From Candidatus Omnitrophota bacterium (GTDB lineage Bacteria > Omnitrophota > Omnitrophia > Omnitrophales > Aquincolibacteriaceae), in the NCBI GenBank assembly GCA_030698625.1, contig JAUYMS010000050.1, positions 18,233 to 82,232 on the forward strand: a stretch of 64,000 nt of DNA. Reading direction: 5' to 3'. The stretch's first letter is position 1; each line of letters begins with the position of its first letter. The notes below the pieces were generated by a model that searched no databases, had not been told where the DNA came from, and worked only from the letters and a program-made list of their open reading frames with translations. Made by a program: the position numbers and the translations under genes. This document shows, one piece after another, positions 20,101 to 26,200 of the stretch.

Positions 20101-22140
20101 CCTGCCGGCATAAACCCGCGTGAACGCCTCTCTGGCCAATGTTCTCAAGGCCACAACGATGGCGCGGCCCTCGACGGGAACTCCGTCGTCCATACTTGCG
20201 CTCGCGGGGCGGTCTTCTATAGAAGGACGCAATTCCATGGCGGATCCGCCCGCAGCCGTTTTGGCCTGCGCATCGAGCGTCTCGCTTAGAATTTCATGCC
20301 CATTGATTGCCCGGGCAATGACGCCGCCGATTTCGGAATGCGGCATTTCGTACTTCTCCCAGAGGTTCACGACGCCGACAGTCAAAACAGATTTTAGGTA
20401 CAGCGCTTCCTGCACCGAAAGAAAAGACTCTTCAAAGTAGGCCGACAGATCGGCATTCTCTTCGCGCAGTACTTGGTGGTAAAGCCTCCCCCCATCCGAC
20501 TGCCTGATGCGAGGCTGCACTACGGCATAGCCGATGTTTTCTTCTTTCATGACTTCGGCCAGACCCGAGGTATGAAAGCCGCCGGTAATAAGAACGGTAA
20601 TATCGTTTTCAGAAGTCGCTGCCAGCGTTTTCTCGATGAGAATCCGGTCGCGTTCCTCAGCCTGCTTATAAAAGCTTAAGGCCGACGCCGCAAATGTTTC
20701 GATGGCCGCATGCCTCGCGAAGCGGTCCGTAGCGGCTTCGGGCTTAATGCCGTTGCCGTGCTCTTCGATGAGGCGTTCGGTACGCCCGCCCAGAACGGAT
20801 TCGAGAATGGCCCCGTGGTTGGGTACAACTGTTTTATAGTCATCGCGCGTCAGCTTGAGGCCGACAAGCTTTTCGAGCATGATGAACCGGTCCAGGATCT
20901 CGATGAGTTCCTTTTCCGCGTCTCTACCTGCTAATTTATCGATAAGCCAGGTTTCCAGCTGGGCCATTTCGCCGAAAAGCTCGGTCGCTTCGACTTCCTG
21001 CCGGAGAATGGTCGCGCCGATGGACTTCCAGAATTCACGGTAAGCGTTTAGATCAAGTCTCTTGGCTCGAGCAAAACTCCAGGTTTCTTCTGCGACATGT
21101 CTTGCGGCCTTATGAGTCTGGAGATGCCGAAAGGCATCCACCAATTCCTTTTCCTTAGCCGTCTTCGCAACACCCTCAAGCTTCTCGAAGACTTTTTCAG
21201 TTTCTATCTGCGCCTTCGCAATATCGATGACTTTTTCCAGTTCGCCGAGCACTAAAGCGCGGACAAAATGCGGGAAGCGGATTTGCTCGAAGCGATTGTT
21301 CAGGTCGATTTGCAATTCTTCAAAGACTCTGCCGGAGAGAAAATTGAGATAGGCCAGTAACTGCGGTGCCGAATTGTCGTTGCCATAATCGCCGAGTTTG
21401 CGGCGTTGTCTTTCGCGGATAAATTTGCGCAGCTCCGGGTTAAGCACGCGTGACTGCGCCAGTTCCAGGTTCTCGCGGGTAACCTCGAGGAGTGCATTGA
21501 TTTCATCCTGGCGGAATAGAACATCACGGTAAGTGCTGAGATTTTCACGGTAGACATCAGCATCTTCCACACCGACATAGCGAACCGTGCCCTGATCAGC
21601 ACCGGAACGATACTGTTCCCAGGCAAAGAGTTCGGCGCCGGTAAGTTCCCCTTTGGATGCCAGGTCGTCGACGATGGCCTGGTTTACCTCGGGATATTCG
21701 GGAAACATGTCCAGATACTCGGGGTGAATCGTGTCGTCGGCCCCTTCGAGAGCAACGGTTAAGGACTTCCCTTCGGCTTCCTGGTGATCCTTGAGCCAGC
21801 TCAGGATCTTCTTAATGCTCTGCTGGGCATCGGGATTGGCGTGAGCGTCCTGCAAATGAATGACGAAAGGTTTTCCGGAACCGGCATACTGTGAAGGCTG
21901 GTAATACTCGCGGACCTGACCCAGATCTGCGGGAATGTCCAGGGCCGGCAGATAATCGCCCAGACCTGATACTTCACCGATGCTCGCCAACGGATTCGCA
22001 TGAATCGCTTGCGCATAAGCCGGCGTGCTCCCGAGAACCGTAGTCCAGGTGAAGACAAAGCTCACCGCCATGGCAGTCAAACGTATGCTACGCCTGGTCA
22101 TGAGTGTCTCTGAGTAGGTCGTCTTCTTTGTATTATCCAT
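7267..22140 (-). CDS. Giant modular protein A (4,957 aa) with 12 RSELR separators
   Basis: One uninterrupted frame of 4,957 codons. The N-terminus has a signal-like segment (TRRSIRLTAMAVSFVFTWTTVLG, ending AYA-QA near residue 43) followed by an EreA/ChaN/TraB-like head. Twelve copies of RSELR begin at residues 715, 1232, 1374, 1442, 1708, 1915, 3096, 3301, 3696, 4370, 4446 and 4655 and delimit 13 modules, listed separately. Recognisable cargo is a transaldolase, a nucleotidyltransferase-like domain and a HIT/GDP-hexose-phosphorylase-like domain; the rest is not assigned. A promoter lies at 22204-22232 and a terminator at 7192-7224, so it looks monocistronic. No known family has this architecture as a whole. 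Whether the product stays intact or is processed at RSELR cannot be decided from sequence. Confidence 0.95.
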   Translation of the reverse strand: MDNTKKTTYSETLMTRRSIRLTAMAVSFVFTWTTVLGSTPAYAQAIHANPLASIGEVSGLGDYLPALDIPADLGQVREYYQPSQYAGSGKPFVIHLQDAHANPDAQQSIKKILSWLKDHQEAEGKSLTVALEGADDTIHPEYLDMFPEYPEVNQAIVDDLASKGELTGAELFAWEQYRSGADQGTVRYVGVEDADVYRENLSTYRDVLFRQDEINALLEVTRENLELAQSRVLNPELRKFIRERQRRKLGDYGNDNSAPQLLAYLNFLSGRVFEELQIDLNNRFEQIRFPHFVRALVLGELEKVIDIAKAQIETEKVFEKLEGVAKTAKEKELVDAFRHLQTHKAARHVAEETWSFARAKRLDLNAYREFWKSIGATILRQEVEATELFGEMAQLETWLIDKLAGRDAEKELIEILDRFIMLEKLVGLKLTRDDYKTVVPNHGAILESVLGGRTERLIEEHGNGIKPEAATDRFARHAAIETFAASALSFYKQAEERDRILIEKTLAATSENDITVLITGGFHTSGLAEVMKEENIGYAVVQPRIRQSDGGRLYHQVLREENADLSAYFEESFLSVQEALYLKSVLTVGVVNLWEKYEMPHSEIGGVIARAINGHEILSETLDAQAKTAAGGSAMELRPSIEDRPASASMDDGVPVEGRAIVVALRTLAREAFTRVYAGRQAAADRRSVQPIVITFVPAGVETIVRTSAYEPPDRSELRTEEKISRRELFRRAGDAAKLAVAAKVAAAITFVGALTPGLAAGQDLEQLGRELRVLIGDARRTVDRRTAIRNLFTERRTGNRGLTGSSLVYRAEAGQVLTTAEHYRLTQESPSGFIQAFNQDRAEAVISRALVIKEMRDARATREPNLTGDRLGREFFFRNAVMAIAEHVITEEKFEFPEERPGRPGEVNILTQLDIYDIVETAEPLMRDSAPQYFLNTREPEYQFIRLLIKLKLLRRPDFPTFVSKLRDYRDLTKATQEEREDAAQGDLVHIIATNLGLNLPLRYKLKEDGTFELDEEGKRIPEDYQPVKLYETGDGRAMRDRWVKDDGSGRGANVDITVGEVIAILSVQKATYDVAGPVFQQILNRINSYVKDTLTARDRRTLEIDLDTFDTVSLFENPVGDGEVGYIVNETNRLQAEIRNAAREALITNDAQPYVTARDNYIRHISNIPLILERSLLEQNPKFAELLKKTAAFPLNKNLAADFASRNVEIGRHPDILRRERILRSIGLLRSELRLSEENQDRLTLAGTAGSGLLFLAVGLFATWFAVQPALPPTSPSSLLKLDRPLVERGQFFDDPDQPIQPVQAPVYEPRISLRPEDLITSPAELEAQAARNRAAVDALADRQRELSDLLTQREKAIRTGEQVVVGHLPARSELRSKLDSFMLAAAKVLYGPQTPRPQGVSDSDRLAQIAYWHYAAGPLSGLDRFMLRAAQVLYGPRSRSELREVTVGEARRIAINVVRSFIDGSAERRFPGVELSVRDNGVLFPNGPINFALIKSPSEVLRLLEANPNSMLTFRDTQVFSNDGEHIPQSPLTLFLTATNSEAPDQEGLETAVDGLQHFDPELLDLLHDLRRLPDPEQFAQPRPEPHVPILVPALFAAFFVGLLAVAAFRLLPLDTQLTTDEAVPAVNAVEESRHESKLAAIRALGKALTSERQAAIEELQGLLSEEYSIQSMYVRSRRTDEQGYRDSQERFTAIQAALTSLGVRSELRSAVAPDFSEANVLNDLVDLYTRNALVSDVPAEAKSRLTDVTRAHYLEVARLADDRVKVAERFKQLGFDSEKTAALVRKAIEQLNHFLDGFATEQTYTNLTELMQRQEKKSSEFLTRLLVFAGIPTVIGPLSGFLAAVRIASAAVGAVLTVPYWIAGISAFLTVTGVIAFVIGLHRFSVKNADDLAARKALRRELVSQNLDVDRSELRYEVTEEVEEWARQLAELKHVISLDQPKEIDMRRGGLLPLLIKHRIIHSVTTNNNSNFDYIDEIQKLAKAAGRKNPLTEAIEDILRKTAALRGADKRGEVVKLAYEKLINSFVAKIALALLPIYEESQGRHGFVSTELPTEIVTAEGPDEAALVAAIVAAGQKRLAATRREIALLGGKETQRNIFLKIPATSIGLKAGEELQALGYNVNYTLVATGEQYEATVVAHKNGVRRFVESYITANGQTSADELARLIPQSVSSDFVSRDDRNVAPLLEDESFNAIIAHIEKVRDSLDQSTQSERHAHLVNQIANYRRLQLLTADQRLTDDDYQQAIALFRELRLNGPERVVNTTKAALAFAQANIGGIWKQHFEKDGEWNSFVARHFSDYSLTGNTLDLLSQQVYWASTGVKVDGKYQTDAFYLKGVVEKYTTNTTPRDVIVAILESGKAPFEPQLITSLDRENARDALDKLAALGVELGYIKNVIIFPEGLEQFQGSDTKSYALIAANYDRAAANFERESTKVLQESGLPTIPGEALSYTLDALKITKTAAARTVTFEHFILESTFTDGKKGGNTRHVFSGYGMTPWVMDKEGNDLQRDHKAVLAEMEYGFDSKGVAYRDGVLNGNAYNQRKTKTKIAEQLKKYGTPTVESFPELTVASDYLSALGKQVSPIPTVVVYDSDDIVTFGAALLVEDGERKIVFERAFVNEIDAKGNPYQMLTRTFVYLLNADTHEQNRIVEYDYARSVDADVSSKQRVNIETVYQNLVLDNIKEDGSPEDAAMASEIKRKLQESLWEIGVHFLNGDISNDLSKQRLRWHELPAGENDKVDFGYDFVPPFTENNENTGDVSVGIIATMAYPLHVGQYEPAFRMMAQNKLDVMGFFLHGVDYRKAGTGSPQVFAERRETVRKFVELSGGLIEYSTIEEQSELDGESKTQKFIPLNAGRRGKLKILYLASGDHAHIFAPNFKELQKTGDYVPTYDGADPRRDVVIKWEQWKAENAQLLVDSGIEVVSVVPTFNIREFFEMLPLPLESEDLLAAYNEGRFIMLDHVNLLGTSSTDIRNFFSGAAAGHIAYLPTFAADDIAKSGKLRGWIIQLPDVIDRLAALGAPADANEKDIQLFSRWIHREIDNGVTPTVEELSDIFRKEADKPLDPEVASKALAAVLDHPLNESAPWKSVVEFRSELRDETHFALNVLGLKIASDITGDDTLIITPLAAMEEYQTFPPDTAKTRVLDSAIGSEIDDGIYVAVGRKGPGDAAESITETSFSFIAKIGYPDLSKIQDGELAERARQVLETDRKWMFLQFEPDLLAELVAAGLPRREVELWVNRDKVVEDGAFAAQFAESFEKLSQVLGPNRTTYVYGKSTIETVDFKYFDGSFHKLTVVTRSELRSVDDIINFLKGAAHPSILSIPQGVEPLHELLESFIPSRLLEPSRHLRVIEPDDRSRTVMDALEVRLTQGVLPQGEMLLATLRISDGRIDGGSGNLLSLDFGVRSDFSGEAIQWIEAVEEVEAAVRAFGARAGYSTLSSRGVNFSLLEDADVFRVRNREIPRAVISSVRIVDGNIVISIDGDPIPLEAETAGAVELDLKDIISIEPSEDGYVVIIRVGQTHKVLNATDIDGIIRAAEEARLARLEKPVSRALSAGLRFQELVAAHRAETSALLSSLLPLALVRSDRSVEVYDPTSPYAQARLEGWYVVLRQGDTVVLEVNVDDVGPAADSPHPVLFTSVESPFDFAGEPLTYEQAVKIVVAKLGHLASRSNYRVLNVTSDLLSRPYDIRLDRSELRTERHEQFLNTSLRAFVDYLGLKALDEELLVTGVASEITPRVSLSSRRLDTLYDVIGPNKPVAKLRGSQSFKRSFDLYLEKLDDSVDDTSKLVIALPDTEYQLRVVTQNRVEPVPSIFGSNAGSIREQIKFFSVINRLTQVGKGDLFTKHLGDENAPYFDVLRKVREIYMNENGRGTNDQIILNDSTLTFGLFEGRLSQALKTSAGFDGVDAKAVIKQLKVAVDRFIDLNDLAVELLISALERGDVSREDAKILLFLQQLGAGVVSEEVVRGIKEGAVVRNYGKYQFGFQYNPGRAKRGGTFATRTIGSLPETILSRPYIDDYFPLQRFLPYIGPDGVLWREQANPYPHQPNSMNAVHDHIALQVAQVEDIESRLLNLKTNVPAGERTRFRDFLNVAFSGFTIPHLHYQGYLKQSNAEKALAQPDALEELHVDDKGVKYSQVNDKAFKKNQGFPLRSTLVVEGSDALATAEGVIKILSQANEDGSLVLTPNSKFTYNLLLTYDGANFRVFIFTKKIFKNPFISDPNHPAALYEPDLLVYTNENDKRSEVSQLKSLIATAQKSKSQEIITDLTALGVKQAIIDQASAGAHRNVVGGLIAYGFETGLILFSGRPAGVEVTDSLIFGDPSQGAAFARIKADISLQDHVIRQVFQQIRYGGFKELADTIRSGFQRSELRAQSWKAGGGRIAIRVGNRTEYVRPNSREVARVLRDLGGNAHVDGTGKVSVQSGNRRSSVSPDDTRGIEDATRSELRSAFDYDEAIRDITNPSKETRAAALSRLNGWATQAGLQSHLRDTVLDASLTAEEHRSNALEAHGQTLDTGIDILYAASQSLNRVIEDDEKPELLALITEVARVGRTVAERIISRVNEYDATESAQLKADLYEPLRQRIEAIADKLPRRPATAYDAVTYGLLHRIEDLKPGITLTVQQPEGTNVVDPKADTATNAGDTTTLEGDAGRSELRDSRSDNPVAQLRPIDATRGVSTAAANRSAQQLTTNVVLAVALSAQLVAIAEESAGLYQTVQNLAGELNISELEALALLLRTINGSAFENREKANLVLDTAKAALGPFADLLEGHTDSAVHLLESPTGTEIEDDTTLILLAVMLMANPQDRFSLFLPTDADERKFGAALRQTLTNLGATAKLADQVHLEVLASSSTLELVRQVRRAAGGRNKNDETALIGESDELERVGYSNVARVDKGQVLPLATALLITADLLRGSLLNKRTIIQLEIEMKRQGYTAEVITYVTTMIQAVRRLAVAA
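8179..8805 (-). other. Module A11: RSELR (8791-8805), helical module, residues 4446-4654
   Basis: Site codons are CGC TCC GAA TTG CGG. About 200 residues are mostly amphipathic helix (ETRAAALSRLNGWATQAGLQ and onward), resembling an armadillo/HEAT-like or helical bundle segment. It has no catalytic motif. Confidence 0.45.
8806..9033 (-). other. Module A10: RSELR (9019-9033), 76-residue module, residues 4370-4445
   Basis: Site codons are CGC TCC GAG TTA CGC. This short segment is rich in Gly, Arg and Val (GGGRIAIRVGNRTEYVRP, HVDGTGKVSVQSGNRRSSV) and resembles a small beta-hairpin domain. Not recognised. Confidence 0.45.
9034..11055 (-). other. Module A9: RSELR (11041-11055), HIT/GDP-hexose-phosphorylase-like domain, residues 3696-4369
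   Basis: Site codons are CGC TCC GAA TTG CGC. FQYNPGRAKRGGT, then NPYPHQPNSMNAVHDHIALQ and GFTIPHLHYQGY (His4104, His4106, Gln4108) follow the order seen in the GDP-L-galactose/GDP-glucose phosphorylase branch of the HIT/GalT superfamily. There the HxHxQ motif carries the nucleophilic His. The N-terminal 280 residues and C-terminal 150 residues (ending ...LADTIRSGFQ) are less typical. Nucleotide-sugar phosphorolysis or nucleotidyl transfer is plausible; the substrate is unknown. Confidence 0.6.
11056..12240 (-). other. Module A8: RSELR (12226-12240), unknown beta-rich domain, residues 3301-3695
   Basis: Site codons are CGC TCC GAA TTA CGC. The middle contains alternating hydrophobic strands (AVISSVRIVDGNIVISIDGD, DIISIEPSEDGYVVIIRVGQ), suggesting a beta-sandwich or barrel. 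Helical stretches and a C-terminal region with YVVLRQGDTVVLEVNVDDVG follow. No family is recognised. Confidence 0.45.
12241..12855 (-). other. Module A7: RSELR (12841-12855), unknown domain, residues 3096-3300
   Basis: Site codons are CGC TCC GAA TTG CGG. About 200 residues of mixed alpha/beta sequence contain segments such as ASDITGDDTLIITPLAAM, DDGIYVAVGRKGPGDAAES and WMFLQFEPDLLAELVAAG. It has no membrane segment. No family is recognised. Confidence 0.45.
12856..16398 (-). other. Module A6: RSELR (16384-16398), transaldolase plus nucleotidyltransferase-like domain, residues 1915-3095
   Basis: Site codons are AGG TCT GAG TTG CGG. The first about 490 residues are transaldolase-like. IIHSVTTNNNSNFDYI corresponds to the family SVTTNPS motif. 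LKIPATSIGLKAGEELQALG carries the expected Schiff-base Lys (Lys2105), followed by YNVNYTLVATGEQYEA. WASTGVKVDGKYQTDAFYL and TTNTTPRDVIVAILESG match the C-terminal part. The rest (about 2430-3095) is unassigned except for a possible nucleotidyltransferase fold: MAYPLHVGQYEPAF (His2775) resembles the HxGH motif, and GTSSTDIRNFF (about 2969) resembles the ISSTxIR motif of NadD-like enzymes. The transaldolase call is strong, the second moderate. Neither normally occurs in a secreted protein. Confidence 0.75.
16399..17019 (-). other. Module A5: RSELR (17005-17019), helical domain with two to three membrane segments, residues 1708-1914
   Basis: Site codons are CGC TCC GAA TTG CGG. About 110 residues of charged helix precede hydrophobic stretches around LLVFAGIPTVIGPLSGFLAA, IASAAVGAVLTVPYWIAGI and FLTVTGVIAFVIGLH. 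It ends in a basic helix just before the next separator. Not recognised. Confidence 0.5.
17020..17817 (-). other. Module A4: RSELR (17803-17817), unknown domain with one membrane segment, residues 1442-1707
   Basis: Site codons are CGC TCC GAA TTG CGG. About 135 residues of mixed alpha/beta sequence (PGVELSVRDNGVLFPNGPINF) lead through a Pro-rich stretch to a hydrophobic segment, ILVPALFAAFFVGLLAVAAF, and a charged coiled region. The arrangement suggests a membrane anchor with a soluble domain on the N-terminal side. Not recognised. Confidence 0.5.
17818..18021 (-). other. Module A3: RSELR (18007-18021), 68-residue spacer with internal duplication, residues 1374-1441
   Basis: Site codons are CGC TCC GAA TTG CGG. 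The module contains two near-copies of LDxFMLxAAxVLYGP, one just after this site and one just before the next, so the DNA around 17823-17867 and 17957-18000 is a diverged direct repeat. The module is too small for an enzyme. It may be a linker or a docking peptide. Confidence 0.5.
18022..18447 (-). other. Module A2: RSELR (18433-18447) followed by a membrane segment, residues 1232-1373
   Basis: Site codons are CGC TCG GAA CTG CGT. About 13 residues later a hydrophobic segment (LAGTAGSGLLFLAVGLFATWF) begins, followed by a Pro-rich region and a charged helix with repeated Ala/Arg/Glu. It looks like a small membrane anchor with a short soluble tail. No family is recognised. Confidence 0.5.
18448..19998 (-). 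other. Module A1: RSELR (19984-19998), internal Tat-like signal, unknown domain, residues 715-1231
   Basis: Site codons are CGC TCC GAG CTC CGG. Six residues after the site comes SRRELFRR, then an Ala-rich hydrophobic stretch ending GLAAGQ (about residues 726-762). This is a good match to a twin-arginine signal (S/T-R-R-x-F-L-K plus hydrophobic core) and sits exactly where a new N-terminus would arise if RSELR were cut. The remaining 470 residues are mostly helical, rich in Arg and Glu, and not recognised. Confidence 0.55.
19999..22140 (-). other. Module A0: signal peptide plus TIKI (EreA/ChaN/TraB)-like head, residues 1-714
   Basis: After the signal segment comes VIHLQDAHANPDAQ (His95, His100), then VALEGADD, GVEDADVYRE and LITGGFHTSGL (His523). 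The paired His-containing motifs around an acidic motif resemble the EreA/ChaN/TraB-PrgY (TIKI) superfamily, whose members include esterases, haem-binding proteins and metalloproteases. The same motifs occur in the heads of B and C. A degenerate separator, AMELR (20227-20241), starts at residue 634, the residue number at which giant B has its first RSELR. Enzymatic activity is unknown. Confidence 0.65.
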
Positions 22141-22142
22141 AA

Positions 22143-22154
22143 TCTCTTAAGAGA
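22143..22154 (-). promoter_or_regulatory. Palindrome directly before the giant A start codon
   Basis: TCTCTTAAGAGA is self-complementary and ends two bases before the ATG at 22138-22140. It overlaps the only Shine-Dalgarno-like bases (AAGAG), so folding or protein binding could affect initiation. Short palindromes arise easily by chance. Confidence 0.3.
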
Positions 22155-22203
22155 GAGCCCTTTATGACTTAGTGAGATATTTTTAAAAGAAATTTGTTAT
22201 GAA

Positions 22204-22232
22204 AAGATACCTGGTGAATTTGGCTTTGTCAA
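22204..22232 (-). promoter_or_regulatory. Promoter of giant A
   Basis: On the minus strand a perfect -35 TTGACA (22227-22232) and a -10 TATCTT (22204-22209) are separated by exactly 17 nt. The predicted transcript start is about 55-60 nt before the ATG. Giant B has the same spacing and the same -35. Confidence 0.65.
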
Positions 22233-22355
22233 ACCCAGACAGGCTGTGATTTATCATTATCAATCAATTCATAGCAATGATTCTATCGGATATATAACAT
22301 CCCGCATTACCTGGCGGACCCGGCCAACAGGAGGGAAAAGCCGCCTACAAAAAGA

Positions 22356-22436
22356 TTGAGCGAAGACGGCCGGTAAAGATGACCTCTACCTCGCCGGGGG
22401 AACGTACGATGTAAAGGCTGTACCGTCTTCGCTCAA
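22356..22436 (-). terminator. Hairpin terminator after giant B
   Basis: Arms 22423-22436 and 22356-22369 form a perfect 14-bp inverted repeat (TTGAGCGAAGACGG and its complement) around a 53-nt insert. On the minus strand the stem is followed by TCTTTTTG, the expected T-run. It begins 15 bp after the giant B stop codon. The long insert is unusual for a terminator and may fold on its own. Confidence 0.65.
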
Positions 22437-22451
22437 AGGGTCCAGGTCGCG

Positions 22452-23201
22452 TTACGCGGATTGCGCGAGTTCGAGAGCCGCCGCGTAAGTCGCTTGGATA
22501 ATTTCCGAAACTGTGATCATGCGAGCATTGTCACTGATTCTCCGGTCATTGGCACCGATCACGAGGATAGTCCCTTGTGATAGAGGCACCGCGCCGAGCA
22601 GGGCCGCTTGAATCAAAGCCAAATCTTTGGCCTTCAGGGATGCTGCGTCTTTGCCCTTCAGGGATGCCGCAAAAATCTGAATGGTGTTTGCTGCAGCCGA
22701 CTCCTCCTCAAGACTGCCGACAAATCCTGCCGTATCTCCGACAAAGACAGCGAAACGACCCTCAACCTGCGCCCTGAGACTGGCGGCGATCGGCTCGCTG
22801 CTTGCGAGGATCACGATCTCGTATTTGCCTTCGACCGTGCTGCTGATCTCGACCGCGTCGCTCACGCTCTCCACGAGGATTGCGACCTTCGAGTCCGGCG
22901 TTTCCGTGTTCGCCTTATTGACAAGCTCTTGGATGAAGGCGACATTGTGCTGAGTTTTTTTGTACTTGATCACAATATGACCTTCCTCACCTATATTAGC
23001 GACATCGGGACGAATATCTGTGAACTGCGTAAAATTCTTTAGCAAAGAGTTCACAAAGAAGGTTGAAAATTCTCTGTTCTCGTTGCTGCGTAATGTTTCC
23101 AAAATGGCATTGAGTCGCACAGCCTGCGTTTCATCCAGAGCTGCCGTGAGCCTATCAATAGGCGCGGCAGCCGCTGCAGGTGCACTGCGTAATTCAGAGC
23201 G
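22452..23201 (-). other. Module B12: RSELR (23187-23201), conserved tail shared with giant C, residues 12800-13048
   Basis: Site codons are CGC TCT GAA TTA CGC. FSTFFVNSLLKNFTQFTDI aligns with FSAYFLNALSNLTRHADVL in C, EEGHIVIKYKK with EQGYIVVPYDE, and LLGAVPLSQGTILVIGA with LLGAVALSQGTILVLGA. The strong conservation of the last 50 residues suggests a functional tail, for example a sorting or recognition domain. Confidence 0.6.
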
Positions 23202-26200
23202 CTCGGTAATGCCAATCCCCCGTGTGTCGATCGTAACTTCACCATTGGTGACCTGAATCGGTACGATGAGGCTGCCGTTTCTGTCACCATTCTTATATTC
23301 AACCGTTACCTGAGTGCGATCTTCATTAATCGTAATCTTGCCTTTTGCCACACTATCGAGGCCGATAAACTCAAGCGTGCTTTCGATCTGAGTCGCCGCC
23401 GTGTCATCGGAGTTCCCAAAGCTTTCGGCCTTATATTCGAACTGTTCCTGCAGTTTATGCCAAATCCTGGCGCGTAGGATATTCCACGCGGCGAGGGTTT
23501 CCGGCTGCCTGTCCGCCTTAAAGCGGCTCGTAATATAGTAGTCCTTATGCGCCGCCACCTGCTCGAGAAACTCAAGCGTCTTTGTGCCCGAATTGTGAAC
23601 TAGAAGATCAGCAACTTCAGCGGCAAGCACGCCGCGTGAGGCTTCGTCGGCGATAACCAATCCGAGCTGCTGCGCGACCCGCTTGCGTGCAATGTCTGCC
23701 GTTAAGCGGCGCACCGACTCCAGCTCTCTGAAACTCTCGTTGAAGAAACTCAACTGACTGGGCACCAGTTTTCCGTCACCGACCGAGGCAATATCCACGA
23801 CATGGAGGACCAACTGAAAATCTAAGGCATCCCGGACGGCGGCATCCCCTTTTTCGCTCTGCAATGCACCCAAGAACGCGGCAAACTTATGGGGCACCCC
23901 TTCACCAAGACTCTGGTCACCATAAACAGTATGGTACACGATCATTTTCTGCAGATAGTCGATCGTACCGCGGTCATACACGCCCAGCTTCTCGTGCAGA
24001 TCACCGGCGAGCTTCGCACCCAACTCATAGTGATGCGCCACGTCCACAAGTTTTGCATAATCATGCAACGCCAAGAAATCCTGGAAAAGCTTGCGCCTAC
24101 TTGGATCGCTGTAGATACGCCGCGTTGCGCGAGAGACCTGCCACATTTCGTAATTGAAGGTCTCGCGAACGCCATCGCTCACAACGTCAGCGTTCCTCTG
24201 CTCCCACAGCCGGCCCAATTCTTCGGCCGCGCCCGTTTCAACGATCGCATCATATTGGCTCAGGCGAACCAGGATCTCAAGGTTCTCAACGATAGCCAGA
24301 TAGTGAGCCCATTGATTCATGTGTTCGCCGGAAGCTTGTTTCCAGGCGGCACTTCCCTTGATTTTCTCTAACTGCTGCAGCGGAATGAAACGCGCATATG
24401 TTTCCAATAAGGCCCCGAAGCTATGTGACGCTGGCAATGATTCCAGCGCGCGGCGAAGGTCCCCACGCACGAGATCATGGCGCTCTGCCAGAAGAGACAT
24501 AAACTCCTGCCTCTTAATCGTATCGAGCGAGCGGCCCCGGTTCTCATCAACCAAAGCTGCGACTGCCGCTTCGTTTTCCTGCAGAGTACGCAATTCCGAC
24601 CGGTCGGTTTCGCCGTCGGCATCCGCAGCACTATCTTCGGCAACCTCAGGCGCGGCAGCACCATCAGCTCCGTCATCAGGTTCCGGGCGGTCCGGACGTA
24701 TAGGAGGTCCGACATTGGGCGGGCTATTATCTGCCCTGCCAAAAATTCGTCCCCAAATACGTGCGGCCGCCCGGTAGATCCCGTACAGCAGGACGGCAAC
24801 CCAGCTGATAGGATCAATCCGGTCAAGAAAAGTCCAGGGGCTCGCCTCGCCGCCGGACAAATAAGCCTTTTTCGCGATCGCCACCGCAGCACGAAACACC
24901 ACAACGTTAAGCACAAGAATTCCGGCAAGGATACCCGCCGCAACTGTGAAACCGCCGGCAAAAAGTGCATAGATCGCAAGCCCGTAGATGCCGATGCTCG
25001 CCGCCGTAAGCGCGAACTTGAAGAGCCCGGCTGAACGGGCCTTACTCAACTGAAGTGCAGGAAACTTCCAGAACTTCGGAATAATCACAATGTTATCGCC
25101 AAAGGCCTTATTGCCGAAGAAGTCATCAACCATCGCGAGGTTCTGAGCCGCCATGTTCATCGGCTTGAGCAGGATTGCCAGGAAATGACCGAGGAGTGAC
25201 GGCAGCACGAGCGCGGCAATGACAGTCACCGAATAGTGCCGGATAAAGATGACAAGAGGGTTGTCCTGCGGCATGAAGAAATTATCGAGCCCCGCCAAAA
25301 GATAAACCGCGGTTCCAACCACAACCATCCCCAAGGCAAAGAGGCCGACGATCTTTCCCACCGTGAAAGCCCAGGTCAGGAGAAAGGTCGTGACATCCCC
25401 GAACATGCCGAGGAAAGAGGAAACCTTCTTGCCGCTCACATGTCCCGCTACGGCCTTTTTTAACGCCGCGGTTGATTCGTCCCAGTCGCTTTTCAGGAGA
25501 AGATCAATCGAGCTGAAGAAGCTCGGGGCTCCGCGCAGGCCGAAGAGCGCAAACAGGAATGTTATAAAAAGGGCAGCGGCAACCGACCCGCCCACGGTGA
25601 TAAGCGCCAGTTGTAAATTGCTCGCAAAGAAGAGCAGCCAGACCGCAATTGCAGGGCCGGTAAAAAAGAACAGGAACTGTTTGAAAATAATCCTTAGGTC
25701 CATGGGGCGGAAAAGTGATTTGTGGCCGTCCTTGTCCTCGAGAATCTCGAGAATGATCACACGTTTCACCGCATCATCCTCACCATCTTCCACAACTTCA
25801 CTCCATTTTTTTCGGGTACGGTCGGCAATGTTCTGCGCTCCTTCCATGACGCGATCACCGGCACTCACCACGGCCGCTTCATAAGCCACCAGCATGGCCC
25901 GCCAGATAAGATCATCGGCGCTGTCGGGGTTATCCGGCTCGGTCACATATCGATTCATAAGGTCTGAGAATTCCCTGATTCTCTTATCGATGTTAGCGCG
26001 CCATTCGGGTTCGGTCGTTCCCCACTTGTTGTTTTGCAGTGTCGGAATGTCGCGGATTTCCTTCAGGGCATTCGTGTCACGTTCCCCCGGCGCAGGATCG
26101 GTGGTTGCAGCGATCCTCACATCGATGACAAACTGTTTCACGTCATCCCAGACCACCTTTTCGAAGCGGTCACCGGCACCGGCGCGCCCTTTCGTAAACA

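Larger units (their letters stand above)
22141..22451. other. Intergenic region between giants B and A (311 bp)
   Basis: No open frame of note. It holds the B terminator (22356-22436), then AT-rich sequence, the giant A promoter (22204-22232) and a leader of about 57 nt. Nothing else is recognised in 22240-22350. Confidence 0.7.
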
